From the NCBI GenBank assembly GCA_033032865.1, contig JAWHQI010000272.1, positions 1-64,000 on the forward strand: a stretch of DNA of 64,000 nucleotides, read 5' to 3'. Positions 33,741 to 46,309 of this stretch are shown here, piece by piece (within the stretch, counting starts at the first letter, position 1; every line of letters begins with the position of its first letter). A program made the position numbers and the translations under genes. The notes under the pieces were generated by a model. That model was given only the letters and a program-made list of their open reading frames with translations, was not told where the DNA came from and did no database searches. The DNA comes from Dactylorhiza incarnata. Its lineage: Eukaryota > Streptophyta > Magnoliopsida > Asparagales > Orchidaceae.

Positions 33741-33752
33741 CCTCTGATGCCA
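33741..33752 (-). other. Primer binding site, tRNA-Met(i) type
   Basis: Minus strand TGGCATCAGAGG directly after the LTR; one or two changes from the consensus. Confidence 0.85.
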
Positions 33753-33956
33753 TGTAGAAAAACATTGAAATGTGGAAAAAATAAAAAAAATATTTTATTA
33801 TATTTCTCACATACCATACATATAAGTATTTGTACACTTATATAGGAAGAGAGGAAGGAGCTATAATTCCATTCTAAGATGTGAGACTAAAGCCTAAGGA
33901 GGTAATGAGCTCTATCTGGGCATTGCTATGGGCCTTTGTACATATTCTATTCAACA
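33753..33956 (-). repeat. 5' LTR of minus-strand copia element
   Basis: 204 bp, plus-strand ends TGTAGAAA...TTCAACA, i.e. TG...CA. Partner of 28976-29095. Confidence 0.85.
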
Positions 33957-35100
33957 AGATGTAAGGTGGAAGAATAAGGAAGAACAAGAGAGAAACCATG
34001 TGTCTTGTATTAGTAATAGTTGTCACTTTGTTTAGGTCTTGTATAAGTTTTAAGTACTCATTTAAATTTCTTATCAGAGAAGGATAAATGAGACGTTTCC
34101 TTGAATCTGTCTTGGAAAGAAAAAGATTGATGTCAGATATATTCTTCCATAACATTACCTGAGCCTTCAATGGTCATAAAATGAAGGCTCTATTATTCTG
34201 AAAGAATAAATCTTTTTTCTTACTTGATAGTCGAATTTCATTCAACTATTGTCTTCCAAAAAGATCATATAATCTTATTCAAGTTTTACTCATTAGTCGA
34301 ATTTCATTTGACCACTGACTTCTAGAGGGTGCAACTGCATTTAGAGTATATTCAGGTTAGTCGTATAGAAATTGACTAACGACTTATAAAATAATTTGAC
34401 GCATGGCTCTGATATAGAATTGTTATTTGCAACTCACCGTTTTGTTATTGGCACTTATACTTTTTCATTAGCTGAATAAAAATCAACCACTGCCTTCTGT
34501 CAGCTTCACACTTATGCGTCGAGAAGAATTCGACTTGCGACTTCAAAATGTTCTTTATAAGCTTCAGCTTCATTTTTTTCTTCGAAAGCCATTTGACTAC
34601 CGCTTGCTATCGCTTCTTTTGGTAGGGAAATAAGGCTTGCATCTGGTCTTCATGATACTTCCATATAATAGGCATTTATTCGACTAAAGCCTTCTGATAA
34701 TTTGTGTTTAATACCTTGTATGCTCTAAATAGAAATCTACTAAAGAAATGTAAGAGGACCGCTATCGTCAAATCCCATTCGACGAAAGTAGCCAACATTC
34801 GACGAATCTTCATACTTAGTTTTAGCTTCATACTTACATCTGGTCTTCATACTATCGTTGAATTATGGTTGATAACATTGCCTGCAAAAGCACTAGAGGA
34901 ACAAATCCTTTCTATACATTATTAAGGCTTAACATATATCACTTCGATATAATCTGTTCTATCAAATCCATGAGTTTTCTCAATAAAAGACCGCTACATA
35001 GTTCATGTGTTCTTGAGGGAGTTGAACATGAAATTTAATATAGTGCACACTCACATTCTCCCTCGCTCTTCGCTCCCCTCCCTTAGAGAGGCATTCAACA
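33957..35100 (+). repeat. AT-rich region, probably LTR DNA of the next copia element
   Basis: Ends ATTCAACA directly before a primer-site-like TGGTCTTAGG, so the right part should be a 5' LTR. Repeated words TCGAATTTCATT and ATTCGAC occur at 34230-34800. The left limit of the LTR could not be set; the partner at the 3' side is only a suspected fragment (36900-37010). Confidence 0.4.
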
Positions 35101-36900
35101 TGGTCTTAGGTGACGACTACCGATGACAATCACTAAGTTCAAGCTTGACTATTAATCATTCTGCCCTTGCTAGTTTTGGTTGTGAACACCGGGCACTTAT
35201 GCCCCTCTATGTGATCAATGCGGCAAGAGAGGCCACCTTCGTGAGTCTTGCTTTAGATTATATCCCCATCTTTCCACTCCTGGTAGGGGTACAAAAGGAC
35301 ATTGTTGAGCTCCGGGAGTGGTAGTCGACAGTTGTGTTCAAGATCACAAGTTGCAGCTTATACCACTAAACTCCACAAGTCTGCTATATATGCACCATCT
35401 TCTGGTGTCTTGTCTGTTGCTGAGCATGATGCACTCAGACGTCTGATACATTCTTATAATTATTATTCTTCAGGTGCCTCCATGACCTTTGCCATTTCAG
35501 GTATACCTAGTGCGCATACTACTTTCATCACTTCATTTGAATGGATCATTGACTCTGGTGCTATCGATCATATGATTGAAATGTCTCCAAATTTTGTTTC
35601 TTACACTACTTTATCTGGTCGTGACAAAGCCATTTCTGCCAACGACTTCTTGTCCCCCATTGCGGGCATGGGCTAAATTGCGCGCTCCTCCATTCTCTCT
35701 CTTACCACTATTCCGCATGTTCCTCTTTTCCTCGTAATTTACTTTTCATTAGTAATATTACAAGTTATTTTAATTATTCAATAACCTTTTTCATGTCACT
35801 TATATTTTTCAAGATCTGGGTACGAGGCAAAGCATTGACACTAGTAAGAATTGTGGGGGACTTGTACTTCTTGGACCAGAGGCCACCTTCTCAGTCTCTT
35901 TCATCAAACATCAGTCGCAATCCCATTGTTGAGGATGTTTGACGTTTGCATTATCGTCTTGGACATCCGTCTCTTGTTTATCTTCTAAATTATTTCCATC
36001 TCTTACTTGTACAATTCAGCATTTGTCTTGTCATGCCTGTGAACTTTCCATACATGTTCGCCATAGTTTTTCTTATATTTCATCTCTTAGTTTACTTATG
36101 TTCGATGTAATACATTCTAATGTTTGGGATCTTTCCCCTATTTTATTTCTTACTAATTTTTGTTGGTCTGTTGCCTTTATTGATTATTTTTCTCGCACCA
36201 TCTGGATTTATCTTTTTCAAAAGAAAGAGCGAAGTATTCAAGTGTTCCCTAAAATGATGGTAAACCAATTCAAGGTTACTATTTGTGCCCTTTGTAGTGA
36301 TAATGGATGGGGAGTATGACAATCATGGGGTGTTTGGGTCTTACCTCAATAATCATGTATTATTCATCAAACTACTTGTATTCATCAACCAACACCTCCT
36401 TGAGGTTACTCATTGTCTACTCACTACCATGCATCTTGCTAAGTCTTATTAGGGTGACGTCGTGTTAACTGCGGCTCATCTTATTAATCGCCTCCCGTTT
36501 AGAGCTCTTGGCTACACTATTCTTATAGCCCGACTCTCCACCCGCTGCATGGTTCATATGTCACATCTTCCACCATCAATTTTTTGGTGTCTGATCTTAA
36601 CTTCTTATACACATTCATCAACCTCACTGGAACAACCTTGGTCACTGAGCTCAAAGATGTGTCTTTCTTGGTTATTCCTCTACCACGAAGGGATATCAGT
36701 GTTATCATCCCCTGACACGTCATGTCTTTTGTACCATGGATATTATCTTTCATGAGGGGAGTCATATTTTGATGGCCCGTCTCCTTCCATTCGTTATTGA
36801 AATTAATTTTATTTTTCTCTTGTTTTGTTCCCGTCGACTACTATGCCTCCTCGTCCTGTCGGCTCCTGCCATATTGGTGTCTGATAAAAGCACCGTGACA
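35101..36900 (+). pseudogene. Decayed copia element: gag knuckle, protease, integrase
   Basis: Primer site TGGTCTTAGGTG at 35101. The zinc knuckle CDQCGKRGHLRESC (about 35214) is complete, followed by protease EWIIDSGAIDHM (about 35540), pre-integrase RLGHPS (about 35955), integrase IDYFSRTIWIYLF (about 36180) and LCSDNG (about 36295), then LINRLPF and CVFLGYS..KGYQCY (about 36660). Multiple stops and frameshifts. Most of gag and all of the reverse transcriptase are missing. Confidence 0.85.
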
Positions 36901-38743
36901 AGCAAGTCTAAAATAGAGAAATATTATGCAGGTAGAATATAGGAAAGTTCTTATTTGGGGTAGGACCAGATTCATTGAACTCTATTTAAATCCCTTTGAG
37001 GCTATCAATAACTGGAACATTGACTCAGATGACTGGAACACTGACGTCTTAGGCTATTTTTGAGACAGCTTTTGTTGATGAAAAGGCTCCATTCAATAGC
37101 AAACCCAGTTTTGGGAGCATTTCTTTGGACAGCTGTGAGAATAGAGCTTTTTATAAAATGGTGTTTTTAACTCTTTTTGGAAAGCCAAGTGCGACCCCGC
37201 GTTTTCTTCCGAGACGCTTGGTTGGGAGGTAATACGCGAAATCATTCCCGTGCCCTATTACACACCCGTGCCCTTAACCATTCTCATCCGCTCCTCCCCG
37301 ATTCCCCTTCGCTAGCCGGCGAGTCTCGTTGGTGGAACTGCTGTTGGCGTATATAGGCATCGCCCATTCTCTGCCTCGAGCCGGCGTCGATATCCCTAGC
37401 CTATTCTCGGGGGTGAGTTGCTGCGTTTCGCATTTCTGTTTTGAGGTGATGTTGTTCCCTGTCTGCGGAAAAAATTGTATGCAAAATCGTCTTCCCCGTC
37501 CCCATTCTATCAAGAAGGCATACTTCCGAAGTTCTCTCTCTATCTTCTCTTCCTTTTGAGTTATTCTGCGTAGTCTGGAGATCAAATGTGCTGTTTTGGT
37601 CCCTTTCTTTGCCCAGAGGAAACGCAACTCACTTCTGTTAAATAAAGGCTTCTGGTTGGTCTCTATATCTTCTCTTTATTTTGAGTAATGTTGATAGTTT
37701 TGAGTTACTATCAAACTCACCAGAACAGCCCACCTGTATTCAGTTCTTCTACAGTTTTATAATTGGGTGAAGCAGGAGAAAGCTCCCAAAGGATAACGTG
37801 CATCAGGAAATTATTTCAGAGTGGATGATTGAACTTGTAGAATACCTCATACATCTAATTGAGAATAGTAATGGATTACTTCATCTCATTCATGAAGTAT
37901 TTTACTAGAAAATAGAACCTGAATTGACGTGGATTTCTGCTGCAAAAAAACACGTAGCAATCCATCATTTAAAAGGTAAACAGCTTTCAATCAGCTGCTA
38001 CCCAACAGTTAAATATAAAATATCATTTTAAACAGCACTAAAATGGAGAATCTCCAAGCAGTTTGCAGTTTTTCATTATTGCTTTCCTGACATCTCTATT
38101 CTCACCACTAGTTTCTCTCAACAACATTTTTATCAGCATCAGCTGCCCCAAACAGCGCTTTAGAATAACATTAGATGTCATGGGTTTCTGCCATCATTTA
38201 ATGTCATGACATCTTAAGAATAATCACACTTTGATAATGCAGTCATTTTTAAATATGATAACTGTAATGAAATATACACAATTTATTTCTACAACTGTCA
38301 TAATAACAACACTCAATAATACTGATATTTAGATAAACTCCAAACCAAAGGGATTTTGCAGTCGAAGGAAATATGAGGAGTCCGAGCTAGAGACTTTTGT
38401 CGCACAAATGATATATACCGATATTATTTTTGCGTATTGGAAAGAATGATACCTGTGTAATTATCATGTTTCCATTTTAACTTCAGTAAAGCAGCAGAAA
38501 TAAAATGCCACAGTGGCCTAGTAAATTTATGAAGGAAAAGATTGTATGTATATACCCATATTAAGGAAAAGACTATTGTATCCATATTAAGGAAAAGATT
38601 GTTGTATCCATATTTTAGGGATAACATGGTATGGTTTTCTATAACTTCTTCAGCACCCTACAACTCAAATATCTCTGCTTATCATACACTCTAAACACTA
38701 CTCTAGCTCGTAATAATGAATTGCTTTTGCACGTGTGAACCAG
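36901..38743. other. Intron-like DNA with a short LTR-like fragment
   Basis: 36910-37010 (AGAATATAGGAAAGTTCTT...CCCTTTGAGGCTATCAATAA) resembles 15120-15270 and may be an LTR remnant. 37190-37560 is mixed GC with no recognised protein. The rest is AT-rich and ends in the acceptor GTGAACCAG at 38743. Confidence 0.4.
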
Positions 38744-38926
38744 GTTGGAAGCAAATTCGGCGAGAGTACATCTCGTTGGGGGTCAATGCTCTCCGATGGG
38801 CATGTCGGTAAGCTCAAGGACAGATCGGCGGCTGCCATGTCGACATTCGGCGACCTGCTTCCCGGCCCAGCCGCAGGACTCCTCTCATCTCTTACCTCGA
38901 CCGCGTCAAGATACGATTCTTTATAG
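38744..38926 (+). CDS. Candidate terminal exon of host gene
   Basis: Begins after ...GTGTGAACCAG and runs 60 codons to TAG at 38924-38926. The protein end is Ser/Gly/Leu-rich ([18 protein letters not shown], ...[17 protein letters not shown], ends SRYDSL). GC content and codon use are unlike the adjacent AT-rich DNA and unlike the transposons. Phase 0 at its start matches the phase-0 end of the exon at 14417-14597. I do not recognise the family; the segment looks like a flexible C-terminal tail. Confidence 0.65.
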   Translation, partial: VGSKFGESTSRWGSMLSDGHVGKLKDRSAAAMSTFGDLLPGPAAGLLSSLTSTASRYDSL

Positions 38927-39420
38927 CCCTCGAGAGCCCTCCATGGCTTGGTCAGTTGAGCTATTTTCTATGTATTTTTTTCTGGTGATCTCAAAAGCGT
39001 TATCCGACGAACATGTTTCGTGCAGTAGATTGAAACATGTTTGAAAAGGTGAGATTGATTTGTATTTTTTACTGTTAGTTTCAGTAGGTTTTGTTCTCTA
39101 TGTAAAGTTGAAACATTAGGAGGTTGGGGACTGTTTATTGTTATAGCAAAAGCTTCATAACGCTGTTGATTTTGCCAGTTTTGTAGTATATTGGAATTGT
39201 AAGGACAATGAAGAAGAGATTAAACCGTTCAATTTTGCTTTATTATTTCATCTCTTTGGATCTTTATTTGATGGATTAAATTGTTTGTTTGTATACTGTT
39301 CGCTGTATTTGCTAAAGAGATGCAGAAAACATATTATTAGCGCGCTTGAATTTTTTGTTCAAAAGGGTGTCAGAAGTCCTTATAGTATTATACATGAAGT
39401 GATGGCCCAAGATAATGCAT
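38927..39420 (+). other. Probable 3' UTR and downstream DNA
   Basis: T-rich sequence after the stop, with AATTTTGCTTTATTATTTC near 39230. No coding signal. Ends at the LTR start at 39421. Confidence 0.45.
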
Positions 39421-39938
39421 TGTCGCGCACAGAACTTCAGCACAAGGCACATGCGGCACTTGACTAATTTTCTCCGCAAACTCATGCTAATCAAGTATGT
39501 CTTTCTTCAACAATGCAGCGGAATGAAGAAAAAACGTTTGATTATATTTTTGAACAAAGTTACAAGACAGTTCGATAGATAGTTGATCAGGACATAAAGA
39601 TAAGACATACAACAACACTCAATATTAACAAGCACACTTAACTCTCACAAGAGGAGTCTCATTATCACAGTAAGCTCCAAACAATGGATGATCGAAAAAA
39701 GGAGAGATCTTCCTCTTATATAGGTCTCTCATTTTCCCTCCAAAATTCAAGAAGGATTTAGATTTTTCCACACAAGGAAACTAGATTATTCTATATTCTT
39801 CTACATCTTTCTATATTTCACATGCTCGACTCTTCTCTACCATTCTAGAATATTCTCAACATATTCATACTTAGTCTAGAATAATCCTTCGCGTATGATA
39901 AAAATTGGTAATAGAGCAATTGAGTTAACTTTAGCATT
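39421..39938 (-). repeat. 3' LTR of gag-protease element
   Basis: Plus-strand TGTCGCGCACAGAAC...TTTAGCA. TATA region TCTTATATAG at about 39714-39723. Confidence 0.65.
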
Positions 39939-40273
39939 GTGATATTCTCCCCCACCGAATTCATGCATCGTCCTTGACACATCAATTATATTCATCCTTG
40001 TTTTGCATTATTTCATTATTTGCAAACTTTATTGCGGATATAATCTTCTCTTCTTGGCCACATAGTCGCTTTATTGGCACTGAGTAGGTAGTCGGGCCAT
40101 CAACACGATGCTTTTCAGACGTGGGCAAATACGAATTCCTTGAAATTGATCAAGAAAATTCATCTCAATGACAACATTGTAGTCTCCAAAGGGAATAACT
40201 TCAATAGACACCTTACCCTTCCATCCTCCAAGACGAACGTCCACTTCTGGGCAAGCCCGATAGTTTGTACTTC

Positions 40274-40468
40274 CTAAGAATTATCGAATTTAAGTTGTGT
40301 TGATCCAAATTTTATTGGTAGTTCAATTCTCTTAGTGGCTATCTTGGACATGAAGAAGTTAATTGTGCATGTGTCCACCAAGGCTCTCATTTTTTTGCCT
40401 TTGATCTCCACATCTGACATTATTTGGCCTTTACTTATCATCCTTCTTCTAGTAGGAATTTGTCTCAA
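40274..40468 (-). pseudogene. Protease remnant
   Basis: Contains EIKGKKMRALVDTCTINFFMS, the gypsy protease active-site region. Family form is D-T-G-A; here the Gly is Cys, so it is inactive. Its frame continues toward a beta-strand region (IELPIKFGSTQLKF). Confidence 0.75.
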
Positions 40469-40555
40469 ACTTCCCAGGTTGAAGATGCACCTTGCCCCTC
40501 CTCGATCGATAGTGATTCTTATTTTTTCAAAGGTTTGGCAATCAAGATGTGCGAC

Positions 40556-41604
40556 TTATGTAGGACTCCTTGTTTTTTCCCATCCTCCTTGAGTAAACAT
40601 GGCATTAAAGCGTTGCATGATACTCATTGTTGCCACTTCTTGTGGCTCATTCTTTTCCCCACTTGTTGTCTCATCTTTCTTTATGATAGTCGTCAATGAT
40701 TCAAGCTTTGGAGAATTCTTCATATGATCAGGTCCCTTGCATACAAAACAGGAGGGTGACATTTTCCTTTCCTCAAATCTCCTTTGATGAGCTGCACAAT
40801 TTTTTTATTCAACTTTAGCTCCTTCACCATTATCATGATGGTCTATTTCTTCTTTTAGGTAGAAGTCGTTGAGTGATTCAGCTTCCACAATTGCCTCGTC
40901 GACAGTGAGGTCCTCGTCATCGTACTTCTTATTTTGCCCATGTTTGCAGTCCATACACAAAAGTATAACTGACGATCCTCCTTTGTCATGTCGGGGATTT
41001 GTAGCATAGGCGTTGTAAACTCATTAACATATTATGTTATTGTTCATCTCTGCTTCAGCTCCCTCAACTTCTTTAGTGTTTGATTCACGACATTTTCTTG
41101 GTAGAAATGGTGTTTGAGTTCCTTTTTGAACTCCTCCCATGTGTCTAATCGACACAATTCTTTTGTAATATCAACATGCTTTCTTCGCCACCATAACTCA
41201 CGCAATTCTTCATCCTTCATAAGTAGCACTTCGTACCTTGGTTATATCATCTTTTAGATGACATCCCTCGAAGTAATTCTCCATCCTCCATAAGAAGTTT
41301 TCAACTTCTTTTGCATCTTTTTCCCTACAAACATGTATGGCTTGGGGATGTCCAATTTTTTCCCGAAAGCAATGGTATTACCATCATTGGCAATAGCCTT
41401 CTTGCAAATGGCTAGTTCTTCCTCCAGGTTCGACATTATTCTTAGCTCGCTAAATTGTTCATCCAACTCATCAATAGGTTCATGTAATGTTGCATTATCA
41501 TCAAAAACATATTGGAGTTTCTTTTCTAGCTCCTCTCTAATGGATTTCCACTCTTTACGTACCTGGTTGTTATTGATTTCCAAGACCTCCGTGCGTTTTT
41601 CCTA
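40556..41604 (-). pseudogene. Gypsy gag remnant
   Basis: Order on the minus strand: coiled-coil-like N-part (about 41583-41254, ...ELDEQFSELRIMSNLEEEL then KKLDIPKPYMFVG), central gag (LDTWEEFKKELKHHFYQ, about 41140) and a zinc knuckle CFVCKGPDHMKNS (about 40750) in which the last Cys is Ser. Several stops and frameshifts separate the pieces. Confidence 0.75.
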
Positions 41605-41791
41605 ATCCATCAGAGCAAGCTCTAAGTGGTTCTCTTCGCAAGCTCGACTTTGGTCACACTTCTTCTTGCCAGTATGTTGTGTAGTATCTCTACCTCGCTC
41701 CTCCATAATGTTGCAGTCTTCACCCGCTATCATTGGTTTTCTTGTAGCACCAACAATGAACTTGAGGAAACCTATCTCTTGATACAAAATA

Positions 41792-42085
41792 TGACGCACA
41801 CAGAACTTCAGCACAAGGTACTTGTGACACTTGGCTAGTTTTCTCCACAAACTTGTGCTAACCAAGTATTGCTTCAACAATGCAGCAGAATGAAGAGAAA
41901 ACTTGTGATTATATTTTTGAACAAAGTTACAAAACAGATCGATAGATAGTTGACACATACAAAGATCAAGACATACAACAACACTCAACACTAATAAGTA
42001 CACTCAACTCTTACATAGGAGTCTCACTACCACAACAAGCTCCAAATCATGGATGATTGAAATGAGAGGTCTTCCTTTTATATAG
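41792..42085 (-). repeat. 5' LTR (partial) of gag-protease element
   Basis: Plus-strand TGACGCACACAGAAC...CCTTTTATATAG, then broken by the LTR of the next element exactly at the TATA-like segment. The missing remainder was not found. Confidence 0.75.
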
Positions 42086-44160
42086 TGTAACACACCCAGT
42101 TTTCACAATGCTATGAAGGCAAGCTCTCTGTAGCTAATGCCCAGTGGTAGGTACTACCGCTGGCGGTAGCTATATCGTTTAGATGAGCCCAGTATCGTTT
42201 AGATGAGCCATGTATCGGCTAGAGAGGCTCGTATCGTCTAGATGCTAACGCCGGGCGGTAAGTGCTTCCGTTGGAGGTAGCTATATCGTCGGGAAGCTTC
42301 GTTGTGTCGTCGAGAAGGTGTCGTGTAGAAGGTGTTGTCGAGAAGATATTGATTAGACGCTAGCGCGACGTGGTAGCCATACCGTAGGAGGTAGGTATTC
42401 AAGCCGATATGAAACAATATCGTCGAGAGAACGAGACGGTACGCTAAAGGTTAAGATCAATTGCTAGCGCGGCGCGGTAGTGCTACCGCCGGGCGGTAGC
42501 TGACGGACCTGATCCGCGAAATAGCGATCCTGGTAGTCAAATCTTTAAGGCTTTTGATCAAACGGCTGGGAGATGTTCCAGAAACTATTAGGGCATGAGT
42601 AGATGAAATTTATCCTCATTTTCATAAGTATTTTCTCTCTCCAAGCTTGAGAAAGAGGAAAGCCAAGGAGGAAGAAGAAGACTCTTTCCGCCATTGACGG
42701 AGCTTTGAAGCTCAAAATCGCGAACCGATTTCAGATCCACGGAGAGCAGCTCGGTGCGGTTTTTTCCATCCGATTGAAATATCGGATTCATGGAACCAAA
42801 GAGACCGACAAGGATAACGATCTTTCCTCCCAATCTTAGGACGTGTTTTGGTTCTTTCATCCCTTTTCTATGCTTGTATATGGTTGTCTCTTTCACTAAT
42901 TAGTGAAGTGCATGACTCCCTCTAGATATTTAAAACTCCGGGTCGATTGTGTCCGACCCGACATTTATTGCATGTAGAAATCCGGTATACGTATGAATTT
43001 AGACATTTTATGTGAATCCTGCCTGTGGTCGTTAGCCCGGATCGATGACATGCATTTAGGTTAAGCCTAGAATGCGTGCCGGAGAATGACTCCGTGAGAT
43101 ATATCATTCTAAATTCGGGACTTGAGTTTTCGATGTCTTTTGGAGAGCCTAACGGAAGCCCCATGCTTGTACCTCTTTCGTTGGTTATGTTTGCGAAGCC
43201 TATGCCCTCTTGTAAGGATTAGGTGCGTAGCTTATCTTTTGTTTAGCACTTGTACGTGTTAAACCCTTGCGGGCTGAGGCAAAGTCGTAGTCGCGTCATG
43301 CGATGGATTACAACGACTAGAGCACGGGCAAAGCTGAACTGAACTCGTTTCTATGCAGATCAGTGAGAGGTCTTAACTTCTTGTACGTTGTACGATCATG
43401 TGAGAGGTCATGGAAGGTGTTCTCCTAGACCGGCCAAAATTACTTTTTCCACCTAAGGTTGTATAACTTAGGGTGGTGTTGGTTCTCGTGAAGGAGTAAA
43501 TTTGAAGCATGCCTTGTGTGCATGAAATGTGTGTTCGTGAGTACTCATATTTGTGTTGCTTTGAATTGATGTTATGTTAGCCTCATGCGGTTGCTTAGGC
43601 GATTGTGAAGATCCTCCTGGTGAACCCAACCAACATCATGTGCATACTTAGGTTCCCCTTTTCTCGATGCTCAGCCTAGAAGATTGATTGTGCTTGAAAC
43701 CTCACCTTGTGTAGAATAGATGCACTTTCTTTATTATATTATAGGTTGCATGTACAGCTTGCTTGCAGGTTTGCCGTGCCCTGCCCCTTAGCTAGCTAGA
43801 ATGGCCTGAAAGTGGGATTGTTACGCGGTTTGTGGTCAGCTCATAACTGACCCTCGTTTACCTCTTATTTGTGGATTGTGCAGTTGCTGGTGAGCCGAGC
43901 AGGAAGTAGCGGGCTGAAGCCCATTGCTGAGGTGGCCCTTGAAGGCCAGCCTACTTTTACTGCTTTTCTTGTATTGTCGGCTTGTGTGCCGATGTTTGTA
44001 TCTAAGTTAATTGCATTGTTGAATGCAATGCTTTAAGGCCATAAATTTAATGTGACATTCTTGAGTAGGTGGACATCTTATATTGCTATTTTAATGAAAG
44101 CTTCCACTTACGTTTTGTTTATACTCTCGTGTAGTTCTTTTCTGTGTATCATCTTATTAA
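42086..44160 (+). repeat. 5' LTR of Del/Tekay-like element
   Basis: TGTAACACACCCAG... with GGCGGTAG/CTACCGCC words (42140-42510). Aligns throughout with 47774-49582 until about 43840. The right end is estimated from the start of gag coding. Confidence 0.7.
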
Positions 44161-44172
44161 CGTCTAACTAGT

Positions 44173-44724
44173 GTGTTCAATATGACGTGGGTTCCCGACT
44201 GGACCTATTGTTATATTGTTTGTACTAAGGGGTCTATGTGGGAAGATGAGGAGACCAAGACCAACAAGTTCTACGAAGGCCTACGAGATGACTTAAGTCT
44301 ATTACTTGCGGGTCCCATGTTACTTGGCTTCCACGTATTAGTGAAAGCGGCTGGATCTTTGGAGATGGACTTGGAAAGGGTATGTTGCAAGAGGGGATTC
44401 AATGCAATGAAGTCAGAGTTTCACGCACCGACCTTTCAATCAAAGCCTGAATTCAGAAAGAAAAAGAGGAAGTCTAGGTTCGCGGAACCAGCTCCCTCTA
44501 ATGTATCGAGAGCAACTAGTGCACGGGGTCCCTTAACGTGTTGCACTTGCGGAAAGGTGGGATACAAAGCCCGAGCATGTCGAAGTGGTCCCCCGAGGGA
44601 AGAAAATCAAGGAGTGGACTTTGCTTGTGCGACGGGTTCAACTTATGTGGAGAAAGGCAAAGATGCAGACTTTTCTGCTTCCCAGCATCCTATGACCCAG
44701 CCGAGAGTCTACTTGCTTGGCTAA
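44173..44724 (+). pseudogene. Gag C-terminal half
   Basis: KTNKFYEGLRDDLSLLLAG and a basic linker lead to a zinc knuckle CCTCGKVGYKARAC in which the His is Tyr. The N-terminal half of gag is missing. In an intact copy this protein would form the particle and bind RNA. Confidence 0.8.
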
Positions 44725-44807
44725 CAAGAAGACATGCGACAAAACGATATCGTCATAGGTATGAATTATAGTTTAGCTTTTATAGCTTGACGTGATTTAT
44801 ACTTCGT

Positions 44808-45107
44808 GTGCGACTATACGTTTGTTGGTGTATGCAATTAGGCTTTGTCCTAATTTTCAACTATCCGGCGAGAGCTCTTTTTGATACTGGAGCATCACAC
44901 TCCTTCCTGTCTAAGGACTTCGTGGTGCGAATCAGAGTGTCGTCTACCTTGGTAAAGGATAGATTCGAGGTAGTGTTGCCCAACGGGTCTCCAATGAGCG
45001 CAGATAGGTTGAGCTATGTAAAGGTGCGGATTGGGAATCAAGATTTTGACTTGGAAGCGTCATTATTACCACTTGCTGAATTTGATGTAATCTTTGGCAT
45101 GGACTAG
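44808..45107 (+). pseudogene. Gypsy aspartic protease
   Basis: ARALFDTGASHSFLS carries the intact D-T-G active site; DLEASLLPLAEFDVIFGMD is the C-terminal part. A stop follows the domain where the polyprotein should continue. Confidence 0.85.
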
Positions 45108-45194
45108 CTCTCGAAGCAGCGAGTATGCATAGATTGCAATCTGAAGGAGATTACTCTGGGAAAGAACACCGGTGATGAAACCATATTTGCCAAC

Positions 45195-46290
45195 ATGCGA
45201 GGAGAGAGCAAGACATTGACGTCTGCTCTCCAAGTGGTTAAGGCGGTGAGGAAAGGCACGGAGTGTTTCTTCACTTTGTTAAAGGCTTCGGAGCCTACGC
45301 CCAGTTTATGTGATGTCCTGGTAGTAGTGGAGTATGCTGACGTGTTTCCAAATGAACTCGCTGGGCCCCCACCTCAGTGAGAGATTGATTTCTGTATTGA
45401 GTTGGTGCCAGGTGCCAAGCTTGTGTCACACTCACCGTACCGAATAGCGCCAAAGGAATTGGCATAGTTAAAAGTTCAGTTGTAAGAACTGCTAGAGCAA
45501 GACTACGTACGTCCAAGTTCATCCCCCTGGAGTGCACCAGTCCTCTCTGTGAAAATGAAGGACGAGAGCTTGCGGTTATGCATCGACTATCGAGAACTGA
45601 ATAAGCTAACAGAGAAGAATCGTTACCCGCGATTCCGAGAATTGATGACTTGTTCGACCAACTGGTTGGGTCGACAATGCATTCTAAACTAGACATGAGG
45701 CCTAGTTTTTATCAGCTGAGGATACAGGAATGTGATATTCCAAAGACGACGTTCAGTACCGGTTTCGGGTACTACGAGTTCACGGTCATGTCATTCGGTC
45801 TCTCACCGTCCGTATTTATGGACTTGGTGAATAGAATGTTCTGAGAGTATTTGGACCGATTTGTGATTGTCATCATCGACAACATACTGGTCTACTCTCA
45901 GTCCGAGAGGAACTACCCGCTGCATGACTTAGAGTTTGTGGCTGTGGTATTCACTCTTAAGTTGTGGCGACATTAACTATATGGCGTAAAGATTGACATC
46001 TTTATGGACCACAAGATCCTAAAGTACCTATTAAATCAGGAGTTGAATATGTGACAAAGGAAGTGGATGGAGTTCATTGGGGACAACACCTTTGATATTC
46101 GTTACACTCTCAGAAAGGGAAACGTTGCAGACGCATTGAGTCGGCGGGCTCCCGCGCAAGCTAATTGTATTTTGATGCATGATGAGTGCCTGATCCGTGA
46201 TCTAGAATCCTTGGGGATCTCTTGTGTCGATAGGAGAGCGTTTACTTCAACATGCTTGAACTGGACGGAGGTTCAATATAACCTTGCCAA
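45195..46290 (+). pseudogene. Reverse transcriptase/RNase H remnant
   Basis: Begins with the linker (VEYADVFPNELAGPPP) and RT ([30 protein letters not shown]; frameshift near 45630; then [13 protein letters not shown] and [10 protein letters not shown]). The YxDD motif reads VIIDNIL, with the second Asp changed to Asn. Just after it (about 45907) the frame jumps to the middle of RNase H (NYPLHDLEFVAVVFTL), so RT thumb and RNase H catalytic part are deleted. It ends ...GNVADALSRRAP. Confidence 0.85.
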
Positions 46291-46309
46291 CTGAGTTCAA
46301 CAAGCTTTG

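Larger units (their letters stand above)
39421..42085 (-). mobile_element. Minus-strand Ty3/gypsy element with gag and protease only
   Basis: Similar terminal sequences (39421-39938 and 41792-42085) flank gag and protease coding. A degenerate primer site (minus strand TTTTGTATCAAGAGATAGG) abuts the right LTR, and a purine tract GGTGGGGGAGAA lies near 39946-39957. Reverse transcriptase and integrase are absent. The right LTR is interrupted at 42085 by the Del-like element. Confidence 0.75.

Noticed and set aside
37090..38175. A TIR element in the last intron
   Set aside because: GGGGCAGCT-like words occur near both ends but do not align as convincing inverted repeats.
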